Shown: piece after piece, positions 19,127-29,877 of the stretch
Layout of the letters: every line of letters starts with the position of its first letter
Position numbering within the stretch: position 1 is the stretch's first letter
Assembly (NCBI RefSeq): GCF_003003885.1
Contig: NZ_PVWN01000005.1
Location: 1-64,000 of the forward strand
DNA length: 64,000 nucleotides
Reading direction: 5' to 3'
DNA from: Chlorogloea sp. CCALA 695
Lineage (GTDB): Bacteria; Cyanobacteriota; Cyanobacteriia; Cyanobacteriales; Chroococcidiopsidaceae
Translations under genes and position numbers: made by a program
Notes under the pieces: model-generated
Databases searched by the model: none
Seen by the model: the letters and a program-made list of their open reading frames with translations, nothing else
Told to the model about the DNA's origin: nothing

Positions 19127-20163
19127 AGGACGAGCAGCAATCAGAAATTTTAACGGGTACAGTAATTGCCGTACAAGCAAATTACTATCAAGTTAAATTA
19201 GAGCTTAGTCAATCGCCCTTATTACTATGTACTCGGCGGGCATTGTTGAAGAAAATGGGGCAAAAAGTCATGGTAGGCGATCGCGTGGAAGTTGTCGAAC
19301 CAGACTGGGCAGGCGGTAGAGGCGCAATTTCCCAAGTTTTCCCTCGACATACAGAGCTAGATCGCCCTCCGGTGGCTAATGCCCAGCAAATTTTGTTAGT
19401 TTTTGCCCTTGAAGAACCAAAAATTGAACCTTACCAATTAAGCCGTTTTTTAATTAAGGCGGAAACTACAGGCTTAGAGGTGTACTTGTACTTAAATAAA
19501 AGCGACTTATTAACCCCCCAACAGTTGGAGCATTGGCGGGTTCGCCTAGGTCAGTGGGGCTACAATCCTGTTTTTATCAGCGTACATCAGTCTGCGATCG
19601 CCCAAATCCAGGGTCAACTAGACCAGAAAATTACTGTAGTTGCGGGGCCTTCGGGGGTGGGCAAATCTAGCTTAATTAATTACTTAATTCCTAATGTCAA
19701 TTTGCGGACTAACGAGGTTTCGGGCAAATTGGGCAGAGGTCGTCATACTACGCGCCATGTTGAACTATTCCAACTGCCTACGGGGGGCTTGCTTGCCGAT
19801 ACTCCGGGTTTTAATCAGCCCGATTTGGACTGTCAACCAGAGGAATTAATTAATTATTTTCCTGAAGCTAGAGAGCGGTTAGCGGTGGCTCGTTGTCAGT
19901 TTAATGACTGTACGCACCGGGAGGAGCCAAACTGTGTAGTGCGGGGCGATTGGGAACGCTACGAGCATTATTTAGAATTTTTGGCGGAGGCGATTGCTCG
20001 TGCGGCGGTGCAAAGTCGCACTAGCGACCCAGAAGCTAATAGGAAGTTAAAATCTAAGCGCGGCGAAACTCAGTACGAACCCAAGCTTGAAACAAAAAAG
20101 TATCGCCGTACATCGCGTCGTAGTCAACAGCAAGGATTGCAAGAGTTGGGTGAGGATGGTTGA
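19123..20163 (+). CDS. rsgA: Ribosome small-subunit-dependent GTPase RsgA
   Basis: 346 aa from the ATG at 19123, which overlaps the tusA stop as ATGA; an earlier in-frame ATG at 19090 lies inside tusA and is less likely. There is an N-terminal OB fold (TGTVIAVQANYYQVKLE), then a circularly permuted GTPase: NKSDLL (G4), GPSGVGKSSLIN (G1) and LLADTPGF (G3). A zinc site follows with CQFNDCTHREEPNC. It matures the 30S subunit. A basic C-terminal tail (RKLKSKRGE...RRTSRRSQQQ) extends beyond the usual end. Confidence 0.92.
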   Translation: MKDEQQSEILTGTVIAVQANYYQVKLELSQSPLLLCTRRALLKKMGQKVMVGDRVEVVEPDWAGGRGAISQVFPRHTELDRPPVANAQQILLVFALEEPKIEPYQLSRFLIKAETTGLEVYLYLNKSDLLTPQQLEHWRVRLGQWGYNPVFISVHQSAIAQIQGQLDQKITVVAGPSGVGKSSLINYLIPNVNLRTNEVSGKLGRGRHTTRHVELFQLPTGGLLADTPGFNQPDLDCQPEELINYFPEARERLAVARCQFNDCTHREEPNCVVRGDWERYEHYLEFLAEAIARAAVQSRTSDPEANRKLKSKRGETQYEPKLETKKYRRTSRRSQQQGLQELGEDG

Positions 20164-20653
20164 CTTCTCCTCGCCCTAAAAGGAACGAGGATTCTTAAGA
20201 CCATATTTTCAGTTTTAAAGGCGTAGACAATGCGCCGCTACCTACTCGGATCAATTACTCAATCCTTGCATATACTTTTTAATTTTTTATGTTTTCCGAG
20301 TCCAACACAACGCCAGAACGGTACGTTCCACATTTTGCTTTGCTTGTCAGTTGTATAGGCTTGCTACTCAAAGGTAGTAGTGACTTACTGTACCGGAATT
20401 GCACCGATACTAAAATGTTTCAACACGTAGATGGTTTTTCTTACTCACAGGTTAATTTTACCATTTTTGAGCAATGATGCGGATCTATTCCCGCGAAGAA
20501 GTAGTAGGTATTAATATAAAGCCGGGTTGAAGCCACGGGGCTTTAAACCCAATTTTCCGGGAATTGGGAATTGGGAATTGGGAATTGGGAATTGGTGACA
20601 ATGACTATAGGGCTTAGAATTAAGAATCATTATTTATAATAGAGATACTCATT
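20164..20653. other. Repeat-bearing intergenic region (490 bp)
   Basis: Noncoding as far as can be seen. It starts with a weak hairpin after rsgA (TCCTCG 20168-20173 with CGAGGA 20186-20191). Later it carries an imperfect hairpin at 20524-20550 (GGGTTGAAGCC pairing with GGCTTTAAACCC) directly followed by the heptamer array at 20560-20595. A 62-codon frame at 20289-20477 has no coding character. Confidence 0.5.
20560..20595. repeat. Short tandem heptamer repeat GGAATTG x5
   Basis: Five consecutive copies of the 7-bp unit GGAATTG. This is the short tandemly repeated repetitive type known from filamentous and Chroococcidiopsis-like cyanobacteria. Related heptamers occur at 23704-23737, 51971-51986 and 60314-60341. 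Confidence 0.9.
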
Positions 20654-20926
20654 ATGGCTGCCACTGTTGAAATCTATACTTGGAGAACTTGCCCCTACTG
20701 CATTAGTGCCAAACAGTTGCTTCAAAGTAAAGGTACAGAATTTACGGAGTACAGTATTGATGGCGATGAATCTGCGCGTAGCTTAATGGCTAAACGCGCT
20801 AATGGTCGAAGGTCTGTGCCGCAAATATTTATTAACAACAAACACATCGGCGGTTGTGATGATTTGCAGGAATTGGACTATCTAGGTAAGCTTGACGAAC
20901 TGCTTACGGCTAACAACACCGTGTAA
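20654..20926 (+). CDS. grxC: Glutaredoxin 3
   Basis: 90 aa. The dithiol active site CPYC is at residues 13-16, in the context YTWRTCPYCISAKQLL. The glutathione-binding TVP-like element is SVPQIFINNKHIGGCDDL. It reduces disulfides using glutathione. The gene is 48 nt upstream of gshB, which makes the glutathione it uses; the two are very likely one operon, a pairing common in cyanobacteria. Confidence 0.95.
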   Translation: MAATVEIYTWRTCPYCISAKQLLQSKGTEFTEYSIDGDESARSLMAKRANGRRSVPQIFINNKHIGGCDDLQELDYLGKLDELLTANNTV

Positions 20927-20974
20927 GTCGGTGGTATTTTAGTTTATTGCCCAATTAATTACTAAATAATTGCT

Positions 20975-21955
20975 GTGTTAAAACTTGCCTTTATTATCGA
21001 TCCCATTGCTAAACTTGACCCTCTGCACGATACTAGCGTTGCGCTGATGGAAGCTGCTCAATCTCTGGGTCATCAAGTTTGGATAACTCAGGCAAACTTG
21101 TTAAGTGTTGTAGATAGCAAGGCTTGGGCGACTTTAGAACACGTACAGTTGCAAAAAGTAGTATTGGTAGAGGGACACTGGGAAGTAAATTTACCTTGGT
21201 ATCAATTGGGCGATCGCATTTTTGCCGAGCTAGAAACAATGGATGCGATTTTTGTGCGTACCGATCCCCCGGTAGATGCCCTTTATCTCTACGCTACTTA
21301 CATACTGGACTATGTAGATAAAGCTAAAACCTTAGTAGTTAACGATCCCCAGGGATTACGAGCCGCTAACGAGAAAATGTATGCTTTGCAATTTCTAACT
21401 TCGATCCCCGAAACCATTGTTAGCGCTGATAAAGAAATTATTAGAGAGTTTATGCGCTCAAAAGGGGCGGCAATTCTGAAGCCCTTGGGCAATAAAGCTG
21501 GTGAAGGCATACTTTATTTAGAGCAGCGCGATCGCAATTTTAATTCTATAGTCGAACTCAGCACTCTCCAAGGCAAAATTCCGGTAATGGTGCAGACGTT
21601 TTTACCTGCCGCCAAGCAAGGAGATAAGCGAATTATCTTACTTGACGGTGTACCTATTGGCGCGCTCAATCGACTTTCTAGCGGTAACGAATTTCGTAAC
21701 AATATGGCTGCCGGAGGTACGGTAGCTAAAACAGAAATTACCCCGCGCGAGCAAGAAATTTGTGCTGAACTTGCGCCCAAATTGCAAGCTGATGGCTTGT
21801 ATTTTGTAGGCATTGATGTCATTGGCGGCTATTTAACCGAAGTCAATGTTACGAGTCCTACGGGGATTAGAGAAATAGATCGGCTAGACGCTACTCACTT
21901 GGGCGAACAAGTAATTAAATGGGTAGAACAACAGAAATTGGGAAAAATAACTTAG
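20975..21955 (+). CDS. gshB: Glutathione synthase
   Basis: 326 aa, GTG start followed by LKLAFIIDPI. It contains an ATP-grasp fold: N-terminal IIDPIAKLDPLHDTS, VRTDPPVDALYLYAT near residues 91-105, ATP-binding AAILKPLGNKAGEGILYL near 169-186, and the C-terminal GIDVIGGYLTEVNVTSPTG near 274-292 with metal ligands. It joins gamma-glutamylcysteine and glycine in the cytosol. It is paired with grxC upstream and is convergent with ftsZ across only 26 bp. Confidence 0.95.
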   Translation: MLKLAFIIDPIAKLDPLHDTSVALMEAAQSLGHQVWITQANLLSVVDSKAWATLEHVQLQKVVLVEGHWEVNLPWYQLGDRIFAELETMDAIFVRTDPPVDALYLYATYILDYVDKAKTLVVNDPQGLRAANEKMYALQFLTSIPETIVSADKEIIREFMRSKGAAILKPLGNKAGEGILYLEQRDRNFNSIVELSTLQGKIPVMVQTFLPAAKQGDKRIILLDGVPIGALNRLSSGNEFRNNMAAGGTVAKTEITPREQEICAELAPKLQADGLYFVGIDVIGGYLTEVNVTSPTGIREIDRLDATHLGEQVIKWVEQQKLGKIT

Positions 21956-21981
21956 ATTCTTCCCGCTTTTGTATCGCCTAA

Positions 21982-23235
21982 TTAACGTGACGGTCTTCTT
22001 CTTTGCAGAAAATCAGGAATGTCTAAACCTGTTTTTTCTTTAGGCTCGTAATTAGTAGGGCTTGGTGGCGGCGTAGCAGGTTGTGGTGTCTTCCCCGCAG
22101 CTTTGGCAATTGGGGGGGGCGCTGCCAGCATTTCCCCGGTAAACCCGGTTGCTATGACTGTAATTCTCACTTCTCCTTGCAAGCGATCGTCAATGACTGC
22201 TCCAAAGATAATATTGGCGTTGGGATCGACCACTTCATAAATAATTTCGGCGGCGGCGTTGACTTCGTGCAGCGTCAAATCGCTGCCCCCAGTAATATTA
22301 AAAATCACCCCTCTAGCCCCTTCAATGGATGATTCCAATAGCGGTGAAGAAATCGCAGCATTAGCGGCTTCTTGGGCGCGAGACTTGCCCGATCCTACCC
22401 CTATTCCCATCAATGCCGAACCCGCATCTGCCATAATTGCCCGGACATCGGCGAAGTCTACGTTTACTAAGCCGGGAATTGTAATAATATCGGAAATTCC
22501 CTGCACTCCCTGGCGCAACACATCATCAGCAAACCGAAAAGCCTCCTGTACTGGAGTTTGTTCGGAAATCACCGACAATAATTTGTCGTTGGGGATTGTA
22601 ATTAACGTATCTACTCGGCTCTCTAACCCTTCAATACCTTGCTCTGCTTGACTTGTACGCCGCCGACCTTCAAATAAAAACGGTCGTGTCACAACTCCCA
22701 CTGTCAGCGCACCCATTTCTTTAGCTATTTCGGCAACTATTGGAGCCGCCCCTGTACCCGTACCGCCGCCCATTCCAGAGGTGATAAATACCAAATCCGC
22801 ATTCTCTAAAGCTGCCGCAATTTCATCGCGGGATTCTTCCGCAGCTTTTTGACCGATCGCCGGGTTGCCCCCAGCCCCCAAGCCCCGCGTTAGTTTCTGC
22901 CCTATTTGCAAACGTTTAACGGAGGCTGACTGTACCAAAGCTTGAGCATCGGTGTTAATTGACCAAAACTCAATTCCCGATACGTTACTGGCAATCATGC
23001 GATTAACGGCATTTCCCCCACCGCCACCCACACCAATTACTTTGATATTGGCTACTCGACCAGGGACAATACTATTACTTGAGTCGTCGGTTGCAGGTCT
23101 TCCCTTGTCGTCGTGACCAAAATTAAGTCCTGCACTGTTAAAAGGATTGTTAGCATTTACTGCTAGGGTAAATGCTGACTGTGCTGAGGATTGAGAGTTA
23201 TTCTGAGCAAACTCTTGTTTGTTGTTGAGTGACAT
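21982..23235 (-). CDS. ftsZ: Cell division GTPase FtsZ
   Basis: 417 aa. It has an N-terminal extension of about 60 residues that is Asn/Ser-rich, as in other cyanobacteria. The tubulin-like GTPase begins at [17 protein letters not shown] and has the signature [10 protein letters not shown]. The conserved C-terminal peptide is [14 protein letters not shown], the binding site for membrane tethers. It polymerises into the division ring. The order ftsQ-ftsZ is kept, but a small RHH gene and repeats lie between them. Confidence 0.97.
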   Translation of the reverse strand: MSLNNKQEFAQNNSQSSAQSAFTLAVNANNPFNSAGLNFGHDDKGRPATDDSSNSIVPGRVANIKVIGVGGGGGNAVNRMIASNVSGIEFWSINTDAQALVQSASVKRLQIGQKLTRGLGAGGNPAIGQKAAEESRDEIAAALENADLVFITSGMGGGTGTGAAPIVAEIAKEMGALTVGVVTRPFLFEGRRRTSQAEQGIEGLESRVDTLITIPNDKLLSVISEQTPVQEAFRFADDVLRQGVQGISDIITIPGLVNVDFADVRAIMADAGSALMGIGVGSGKSRAQEAANAAISSPLLESSIEGARGVIFNITGGSDLTLHEVNAAAEIIYEVVDPNANIIFGAVIDDRLQGEVRITVIATGFTGEMLAAPPPIAKAAGKTPQPATPPPSPTNYEPKEKTGLDIPDFLQRRRPSR

Positions 23236-23493
23236 TGCAATTTTTCAACTATCTGTATAAACGACTTTGGGCAATGGGGCTAGAAGTCTACTGCAACCAC
23301 GGACTTTTACAATTGGTCTGAGTGTTCAGCTTACTTTTAGAACTGAAAAATCTCCTATTCTTATAGGCAGCTTTGAGGACAATCGAGCTTAGTAAAAGTA
23401 GGTCCCTCCTGAGCTTAAAGTTTTGTTAGATAACTAACAAGGTGTTTTTGAGCCAAAACGCGATGAAGAGATGCGCGATCGCTTCTGAACTCC

Positions 23494-23628
23494 TTATAAT
23501 TTTTGACTTAAGGAGCGAATAAACTCTCGAATTACGTCGGTTTTTGTGCGTTGGGAATTGTGACAATATTGCTCTAAAACTTTCATTTCTGTTTCTGGAA
23601 GTCTAATACTGAGATGACTTTCTAACAT
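23494..23628 (-). CDS. Small ribbon-helix-helix (CopG-like) protein, 44 aa
   Basis: Reading 23628 to 23494 gives a 44-aa frame: start MLESHLSIRLPETEM, middle KVLEQYCHNS, end VIREFIRSLSQKL. A short polar beta strand (HLSIRLP) followed by two helices with a TKTDVIREFIRSL second helix is the ribbon-helix-helix DNA-binding pattern. It is too short to be picked up by usual length cut-offs. It sits between ftsQ and ftsZ on the same strand. It may be a regulator or an orphan antitoxin; no toxin frame is adjacent. Confidence 0.7.
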   Translation of the reverse strand: MLESHLSIRLPETEMKVLEQYCHNSQRTKTDVIREFIRSLSQKL

Positions 23629-23703
23629 GGATGCTGCAATATGCTTTACAGTCCCTAGGTTACACTACCTACGCTTATTTGGCTTAACTAAAGTTGGGTA
23701 ATC

Positions 23704-23772
23704 GGTAATTGGTAATTGGTAATTGGTAATTGGTAATGAGGAGGAGACAGGATTGCAAAAAGGAAAGATCAT
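23704..23772. repeat. Heptamer array plus 38-bp dispersed repeat, copy 1
   Basis: Four GGTAATT heptamers (23704-23731) run directly into a 38-bp block (23735-23772) containing GAGACAGGATTGCA. The block recurs at 51991-52028, again next to GGTAATT heptamers, with 35 of 38 bases identical. Confidence 0.85.
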
Positions 23773-23798
23773 CGCGCTTTTAGCAACGCCAAGTTCGA

Positions 23799-24632
23799 TT
23801 AGGGGCGGGGATCGGTTTTTTTGGCTAATTTATCTCTCTGCAAACTTTCAGAAGTCATTTGTACGAATGGATCTTTAGGGTTTGTTAGATCGATATAAGC
23901 AACATCTTGAGGATTAACTTTTGTAGGTAAGCGACGCATTTCCTCTAAACGCCGGAGTTGATCGCTTAATTTTGAGCTATAAGCACCTAAATGTATGATT
24001 CCAAGTTCAGTTTTTAAAATCAAATTATCGGAATTTTGCCAATCAATTTCGCTGACTTTAACTTCAAGGCTGTTTACCGCTTGATAAAGTTGGCTCCAGT
24101 ACGGTTTATACGCCTCTACTTGTCCCCTAACTTTTAGTTTTGGCATTTTAAACGATGTACTATTGGGCGCAGCGTAACTTTGCTGAGGTATCCATACTCC
24201 GTCTGCGGCGATTAATCCTGGGGTAAGATTTTTGGTTAAAGCGACAGCTACAGGGATTCTTTCAGTAACTTGTACTGTTAAACTTGGCGGAAATAGACTC
24301 CGCGTTACTTTAGCGTCACTAATGGTTGGTTGTGCTTCTAATTGTTGAGCTAGAGCTTCGGGTTTAATTTCTAATAAGGTTTGCGGATAAGAAATTTTTA
24401 ATAGCGATTGAATTGCTGGGGTAGTTAGCAATTGATTCTCTATAACATTAATTTGCCCAGATTCTCGGATTACCCAAACAGGTTGAGTTGCTCCCCATAC
24501 TAATCCTCCCAATAGCCCACTAATAGCCAAAGTTCTCCAAACGGATTTGATCTGTTTTATGCGTCGATTACGGCGCAGCACTGAGCGGCGCTGAGTTAAT
24601 TCTCCTGGGGAAACAGAGGCTAGATTGTTCAT
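23799..24632 (-). CDS. ftsQ: Cell division protein FtsQ/DivIB
   Basis: 277 aa from the ATG at 24632; an in-frame TTG five codons upstream is less likely. A basic cytosolic N-terminus (RRSVLRRNRRIKQIKSV) is followed by one membrane helix (about 35-55). A POTRA domain contains LLTTPAIQSLLKISYPQTLLE and ends with TRSLFPPSLTVQVTERIPVA, a typical FtsQ segment. The beta domain follows with LILKTELGIIHLGAY. It links FtsZ-ring proteins to septal wall synthesis. Confidence 0.88.
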   Translation of the reverse strand: MNNLASVSPGELTQRRSVLRRNRRIKQIKSVWRTLAISGLLGGLVWGATQPVWVIRESGQINVIENQLLTTPAIQSLLKISYPQTLLEIKPEALAQQLEAQPTISDAKVTRSLFPPSLTVQVTERIPVAVALTKNLTPGLIAADGVWIPQQSYAAPNSTSFKMPKLKVRGQVEAYKPYWSQLYQAVNSLEVKVSEIDWQNSDNLILKTELGIIHLGAYSSKLSDQLRRLEEMRRLPTKVNPQDVAYIDLTNPKDPFVQMTSESLQRDKLAKKTDPRP

Positions 24633-24774
24633 ACTAAAATTACACAATAAGTTTATCTACTTAGCGATCGCCTTTTGCCAGCCAAATTAACCCAATTTTC
24701 ACCCGAAAACCTAAATTATTTGGCTAATTTTTTGAGTATATTACCATAATTGGTTTGAATTGCTAGAAAATAAA

Positions 24775-26622
24775 TTAATCAGACTTACGCATTTTTTTTC
24801 CGGTAGGAATAGCCGCAATTAGGCGGCGGGTGTATTCTTGTTGCGGAGAGCGGTAAATACTTTCAGCGTCGGATTGTTCGACAATTTGACCTTGATTCAT
24901 CACTAAAATGCGATCGCTCATAAACTTAACTACATTTAAGTCGTGAGAAATAAAAATGTAAGTTAGGTTAAATTCTTGTTGCAATTCCTTAAGTAGGTTT
25001 AATACTTGGGCTTGCACGGAGACATCTAAAGACGAAACCGATTCATCGCAAATAATAAACTTAGGTCGCAGCGCCAACGCCCTAGCAATACATATTCTTT
25101 GCCGTTGACCGCCGGAAAATTCGTGAGGATAGCGATTTATTAAAGTGGGGTCAAGTCCTACGCGCTCTAAAAGTTCCCCGGCAATTTTTCGTCGATTGCG
25201 ATCGCTTGATCCCCTACCATGAATTACCAACGGCTCAATTATCGCATCGCCAACTTTGAGGCGCGGATCGAGGGAACTAAACGGGTTTTGAAAAATAATC
25301 TGCATTTCCTGGCGCAGTTTTTGTAAGGTATGACCGCCAATAGTAGCGACATCTTGCCCATCAAACATTACACTGCCACTAATGGGAGTAATTAATCTAA
25401 CTAAAGTTCTCCCCAAAGTTGTTTTACCACAGCCAGATTCGCCGACCAAACCTAAAGTTTCTCCGGGGTAGACTTGAAACGAAACCCCTTTAACTGCCAT
25501 AAAATAACGTTTAGTTTGACCAAAAGCTCCAGCTTGGGGAAAACCTACTTGCAAATTACTAACATCTAGCAAGGGCTTCTGCTTCATGAGGTGAGCTAAA
25601 CGCTGCTGCAATGCCTCTTTTGTGACTTCGGGCGGTGATGGAGGGCTTTTTTGTTCAATTTCCACATTGCCATTAGCTGCCCTTGTCATGCCCATAAAAT
25701 CCGCTACTGTCAGCAGGTATTGCGATCGCACTTCCAAATCTGGGCGACAAGCAAGTAAACCTTTAGTGTAGGGGTGTTGAGGGTGAGTAAATACTGATTC
25801 TACAAGTCCAGATTCGACAATTTGTCCTTGATACATTACTGCGATGGAGTCGGCAATTTCTGCTACCAATCCCAAGTCGTGAGTAATGAATATCATCGCC
25901 ATTTGACGGCTTAAACTCAATTCTCTAAGTAAGTCTAGAATTGTAGCTTGTACCGTAACATCTAAAGCCGTTGTAGGTTCGTCAGCAATTAAAATGGCGG
26001 GATTACAAGAAATTGCCATAGCGATCGTCACTCTTTGCAATTGACCGCCCGAAAGTTGATGAGGGTAGCGATCGAGCATGGCTCGTTTTTGCTCGGCAAC
26101 TTCTTGAGCCAACTTACGCTTATCTTGTCCTAAAGCGGCTTTGGTCGAAATTATTTGAGATTCTAAGTCTTCATCAGTAGGTAATAGCTTGACTTCTTGC
26201 AACAAACCTAAAGCTATGCGTTGTGCTTCTTTTGAGGATACTTTTTGATGGCGTAGGATCGCTTCAACTAATTGAAAACCACAAGTATAAACTGGATTTA
26301 GGGCGCTCATCGGCTCTTGAAACACCATCGCTATTTTGCCGCCTCGGTATTGCAGCATTTGCTTTTGGGATAATTTCAATAAATCTACCTTTGGCGATTG
26401 TTTGTCCCCAAACCAAATTTCACCTTTGCTAATTATGCCGGGACTTGGCACTAAACCCATTAATGCTAGGGATGTGACGGATTTACCTGATCCCGATTCG
26501 CCTACAATTCCTAAAGTTTGACCTTGCTCTAACTTAAAAGAGACATTTTGCGCCGCCGTGATTACTTTTTCCTCGGTAATAAAGTCAACTTGTAAGTTGC
26601 GAACATCTAAGATTTCACTCAT
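24775..26622 (-). CDS. Peptide/nickel-type ABC transporter, two fused ATPase domains
   Basis: 615 aa. Two complete ABC ATPase units: the first has [15 protein letters not shown] near residue 41 and signature [14 protein letters not shown]; the second has [14 protein letters not shown] and signature [15 protein letters not shown]. Walker B segments are [12 protein letters not shown] and [12 protein letters not shown]. This is the GsiA/YejF/DppDF-like fused type that energises oligopeptide or dipeptide uptake at the inner membrane. The permease and binding-protein genes are not in the window. The second unit has DES where DEP is usual. Confidence 0.9.
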   Translation of the reverse strand: MSEILDVRNLQVDFITEEKVITAAQNVSFKLEQGQTLGIVGESGSGKSVTSLALMGLVPSPGIISKGEIWFGDKQSPKVDLLKLSQKQMLQYRGGKIAMVFQEPMSALNPVYTCGFQLVEAILRHQKVSSKEAQRIALGLLQEVKLLPTDEDLESQIISTKAALGQDKRKLAQEVAEQKRAMLDRYPHQLSGGQLQRVTIAMAISCNPAILIADEPTTALDVTVQATILDLLRELSLSRQMAMIFITHDLGLVAEIADSIAVMYQGQIVESGLVESVFTHPQHPYTKGLLACRPDLEVRSQYLLTVADFMGMTRAANGNVEIEQKSPPSPPEVTKEALQQRLAHLMKQKPLLDVSNLQVGFPQAGAFGQTKRYFMAVKGVSFQVYPGETLGLVGESGCGKTTLGRTLVRLITPISGSVMFDGQDVATIGGHTLQKLRQEMQIIFQNPFSSLDPRLKVGDAIIEPLVIHGRGSSDRNRRKIAGELLERVGLDPTLINRYPHEFSGGQRQRICIARALALRPKFIICDESVSSLDVSVQAQVLNLLKELQQEFNLTYIFISHDLNVVKFMSDRILVMNQGQIVEQSDAESIYRSPQQEYTRRLIAAIPTGKKMRKSD

Positions 26623-26714
26623 AGGAATTGTTGGGCGTACAACGGAAAAATTAACAGGATTTTAACAGTTTCTTTCGTTGCTTTTTGTGCGTTTGACTAA
26701 GGTTTTTATTTTTG

Positions 26715-26744
26715 CTCCGTCAGCTACAGGCATAACTGACGGAG
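26715..26744. terminator. Stem-loop just downstream of ssb
   Basis: A perfect 9-bp stem, CTCCGTCAG (26715-26723) and CTGACGGAG (26736-26744), starts 5 nt beyond the ssb stop. There is no T-run on the minus strand after it, so termination is inferred from position and stem strength. Confidence 0.55.
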
Positions 26745-26748
26745 AGTT

Positions 26749-27255
26749 TTAAAATGGAATGTCGTCGTTGTCTGTACTATAATCTGGTTGCGGTGCTGGG
26801 GGCGCAAACTTACTACTACGATCGCTCTCTTCATCGTAAGTATCTTTTGGCGGAGTTGGATTATAGGGCGCTCCCGCAGTTACAGGCGATCGCATTTCTT
26901 CCTCATTAGTTGGGTTTAGCGATGTATCTGTACTACTTACTGAGCCAAGATTAACACCTGCGCCCAAAGGATAAATTTTTTGTACGGTTAATTCCGCTCT
27001 TTTTTCTTTATAACCTTCGGCTTGAACGCTGTTAATAGTCAAGCGTCCTTCAATAACTACGCGATCGCCTTGATGGTAAGATTTTTGAATTTCTTGAGCC
27101 AAATTTCCCCATCCCACTACTTTTAGTCTAGAAAGAGTTGGTTGAGAACCGCGCTCTGAAAATTCTACCAACATTTCGCAAATCGCCATTTGGTCTGAAG
27201 TAAAGCGCAACTGTGGTTCTTGAACGATTTGAGCCATTAAAATGCAACTATTCAT
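26749..27255 (-). CDS. ssb: Single-stranded DNA-binding protein
   Basis: 168 aa. It has an N-terminal OB fold (NSCILMAQIVQEPQLRFT, then the VVGWGNLAQEIQKSYHQGDRVVIEGRLT core near residues 46-73). A disordered Pro/Ser/Asp-rich linker leads to the acidic tip DNDDIPF, the interaction peptide for partner proteins. It coats single-stranded DNA in replication and repair. It is flanked by hairpins on both sides, so it is probably transcribed alone. Confidence 0.92.
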   Translation of the reverse strand: MNSCILMAQIVQEPQLRFTSDQMAICEMLVEFSERGSQPTLSRLKVVGWGNLAQEIQKSYHQGDRVVIEGRLTINSVQAEGYKEKRAELTVQKIYPLGAGVNLGSVSSTDTSLNPTNEEEMRSPVTAGAPYNPTPPKDTYDEESDRSSKFAPPAPQPDYSTDNDDIPF

Positions 27256-27300
27256 AGATTTGTTACCTAAGCATTTTTTTCTAAAGCTGAGTAGACCTGT

Positions 27301-27323
27301 AGGAGAGCGACTTTTGCTCTCCT
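27301..27323. terminator. Stem-loop between ssb and the sugar-nucleotide fusion gene
   Basis: AGGAGAGC (27301-27308) pairs perfectly with GCTCTCCT (27316-27323) across a 7-nt loop, 5 nt past the stop of the downstream-lying minus-strand gene. It is a candidate terminator for that gene; the minus-strand T-run is missing. Confidence 0.5.
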
Positions 27324-27327
27324 TTCT

Positions 27328-29877
27328 TTATCCCATGACAGTTTCTTGAGAATTAATCTCTGTACCCATTTCTTGCTCTTGCTCAACAAATAATTGAACG
27401 CGAGAACGGTACTCTCTTAAACTGTTATCTACCCACTCTCTATCATTACTGTTAGCGTACAAATGTACCAGTGGTTCGCTGGCATCTGGCAAAATTAATA
27501 CCCAATTATCATTTTGAGGATTAATAATTTTGACTCCATCGACTAACTCTAATTCTTGGGCAGGGTGAGTTTCGACCAAATGACGCATTAGCCCACCTTT
27601 AACAGTCCAAGGACAGCGCACGGTATAAGTTTTGTGATAAACGCGCGGTAACTCTGTACGTACTGAAGCAAGCGATCGCTCTTGAATAGTTAGCATCTCA
27701 ATTAGTTTAGCAATCGAGAACATGGCATCAAAACCCGGATGCAGTTGCGGGAAAATAAAGCCAATATCGCCGCTTCCTCCCATTACTACATTGGGATCAT
27801 TTTGGCATTCTTCCATCAAGGCGGTGGGGTTTGCTTTGGTACGAATTACTTTACCATCGTGGCGACGGGCAATTTGCTCTACGGCGCTAGAAGCATGAAT
27901 TGGTACTACTACCGTCCCTCTAGGATGGGCTGTTAAGATTGTATTTACCATTAACGCTGTCAGCAATTCGCCGCGAATCGGCATCCCCGATTCATCTACT
28001 AAAATTAATTGTTCGCCATTAGCAGATACTTGCACGCCAAAACTAGCTTTTAATACCTCAACCACCTGTCCTAATTGAGTCAGCAATTGCTCTCTTTCCA
28101 CCGGAGAAACCGCCGAGGGTTTGAGGCTAGCATTTAAAACTACCGCATCGCAGCCAAACTTAGCCAAAAGCTGGGGTAGTATTGCTCCCGAAACTGAGTA
28201 ACTATAGTCAATAATTACCTTTGAGTTGCTGTGACGAATTGCCTCTACATTCAAATTCTTCTCAAAAGCCGTACAGTAAGTATCGATCATTTGAATTGGA
28301 TAAGTTACATTACCAATTTCATGAATTTGTACCCGCCGCAAGTCTTCTTTAAAGTAAGACCCCTCAATTTTCTTTTCTTTAGACTTGGAAATATTAATCC
28401 CATTGCGATCGATAAATTCAATTAAAATCGAATCTGGGCGATCGGGATGTAAGCGCACATGGATACCGCCAGCTACTGAAAGCTTAGAAACGACCGTCCG
28501 CGCCATTGGTAAAGCTGTAGCATCTAAGTTTTGAATATTTATGCCTACAGACATCAATCCCGCAATCAAACTGCGCGTTACCATCCGCGACATACTGCGC
28601 TGATCGCGCGATACTGTAACTTGACTACCAGGTTTTAAAGTCGAACCGTAAGCTGCCCCTAGTTTAACGGCAAATTCGGGCGTTATATCAATATTTGCTA
28701 ATCCCTGCACCCCTCTTTGACCGAATAAATTGCGCTGGGCGGTGTGACCCCAAATTAAATTGATATTCAAAGTCGCTCCCGATTCTATTTGCTTGCTGGG
28801 CCAAACACGCACTCCAGGACTAATTAGCGCTTCTTCTCCCACCGTAGATAAAGAGCCAACTACAGCCCCCTCTAGCACCTGGGCGCGGCGGTCTACGCGC
28901 GTACCGCGAGAAATGACGCAAGCTCTTAAATTAGCTTCTTCGCCGATAATTGCCCCATTCCAAATAATCGGACGCTTGATATTTGCATCATTACTAATGG
29001 TTACATTGTCGCCGATTACGGTTCCCGCATCGATTTGGACTCTAGCGCCGATACGGCAATTATCACCAATTAAACAGGGGGTAGAAATTTTGGCGCTGGG
29101 ATCGATAAAAGTATTTTGCCCAATCCATAAATTAGGCGATTGTTCCTCGTAAGCATAATCAAGCTTGACTTTGCGTTGCAAGCCATCGTACTGACTTTCT
29201 CTGTAAGCTTCTAAGTGTCCAACATCGCACCAATAGCCTTGAGCAATGTAACCGTACATTGGCTGATCGCTTTCTAAAAGTAGGGGAAATAAATCTTTAG
29301 AAAAATCACACTCTTGGTTTGCTGGCAAGTAATCTAATACTGATGGTTCTAATATGTAAGTGCCAGTATTAACGGTGTCAGAAAAAATTTCGCTGGTAGA
29401 AGGTTTTTCTAAAAAGCGGCGAATCCGATAGTCTTCATCGGTAATTACTACCCCAAACTCAATGGGGTTAGGTACGCGAGTTAATATTAAAGTTGCTTTT
29501 GATTTTTTGCGTTGATGAAATTCAATGGCGGCGGTTAGATCAAAATCGGTAATACTATCGCCGCTAATTACTAAAAAAGTTTTATCTAAAAAGTCAGCAA
29601 TGTTTTTTACGCAACCCGCCGTCCCCAACGGCTGATCTTCTTCTACGGCGTAGGTCATTTGTACGCCAAAATCACTACCATCGCCGAAGTAATCTCGAAA
29701 CACATCAGGTAAATAATACAAAGTAGCAATTACTTCGGTAATTTGATGTCTTTTGAGAAGATTGATAATATGTTCGGCAATTGGGCGATTTAAAATTGGC
29801 ACCATCGGTTTAGGACAATCACAAGTTAACGGTCGAAGCCGCGTCCCCGATCCTCCAGCCATCAATACTGCGCGCAT
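27328..29877 (-). CDS. NDP-sugar pyrophosphorylase / phosphomannomutase-like fusion
   Basis: 849 aa from the ATG at 29877, chosen because AAGGAG lies 5 nt before it; a start 24 nt further upstream is possible. Domain 1 (1-235) is a nucleotidyltransferase: [17 protein letters not shown] and [12 protein letters not shown]. Domain 2 (about 245-370) is a left-handed beta-helix hexapeptide region. Domain 3 (about 380-830) is phosphohexomutase-like, but the expected catalytic Ser loop reads [12 protein letters not shown]. The two-domain fusion is usual in cyanobacteria and plausibly supplies GDP-mannose or another NDP-sugar for polysaccharide synthesis. Confidence 0.88.
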   Translation of the reverse strand: MRAVLMAGGSGTRLRPLTCDCPKPMVPILNRPIAEHIINLLKRHQITEVIATLYYLPDVFRDYFGDGSDFGVQMTYAVEEDQPLGTAGCVKNIADFLDKTFLVISGDSITDFDLTAAIEFHQRKKSKATLILTRVPNPIEFGVVITDEDYRIRRFLEKPSTSEIFSDTVNTGTYILEPSVLDYLPANQECDFSKDLFPLLLESDQPMYGYIAQGYWCDVGHLEAYRESQYDGLQRKVKLDYAYEEQSPNLWIGQNTFIDPSAKISTPCLIGDNCRIGARVQIDAGTVIGDNVTISNDANIKRPIIWNGAIIGEEANLRACVISRGTRVDRRAQVLEGAVVGSLSTVGEEALISPGVRVWPSKQIESGATLNINLIWGHTAQRNLFGQRGVQGLANIDITPEFAVKLGAAYGSTLKPGSQVTVSRDQRSMSRMVTRSLIAGLMSVGINIQNLDATALPMARTVVSKLSVAGGIHVRLHPDRPDSILIEFIDRNGINISKSKEKKIEGSYFKEDLRRVQIHEIGNVTYPIQMIDTYCTAFEKNLNVEAIRHSNSKVIIDYSYSVSGAILPQLLAKFGCDAVVLNASLKPSAVSPVEREQLLTQLGQVVEVLKASFGVQVSANGEQLILVDESGMPIRGELLTALMVNTILTAHPRGTVVVPIHASSAVEQIARRHDGKVIRTKANPTALMEECQNDPNVVMGGSGDIGFIFPQLHPGFDAMFSIAKLIEMLTIQERSLASVRTELPRVYHKTYTVRCPWTVKGGLMRHLVETHPAQELELVDGVKIINPQNDNWVLILPDASEPLVHLYANSNDREWVDNSLREYRSRVQLFVEQEQEMGTEINSQETVMG

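Noticed and set aside
20289-20477. 62-codon plus-strand frame between rsgA and grxC
   Set aside because: No ribosome-binding site, no recognisable family, irregular composition, and it lies in a repeat-bearing noncoding region.
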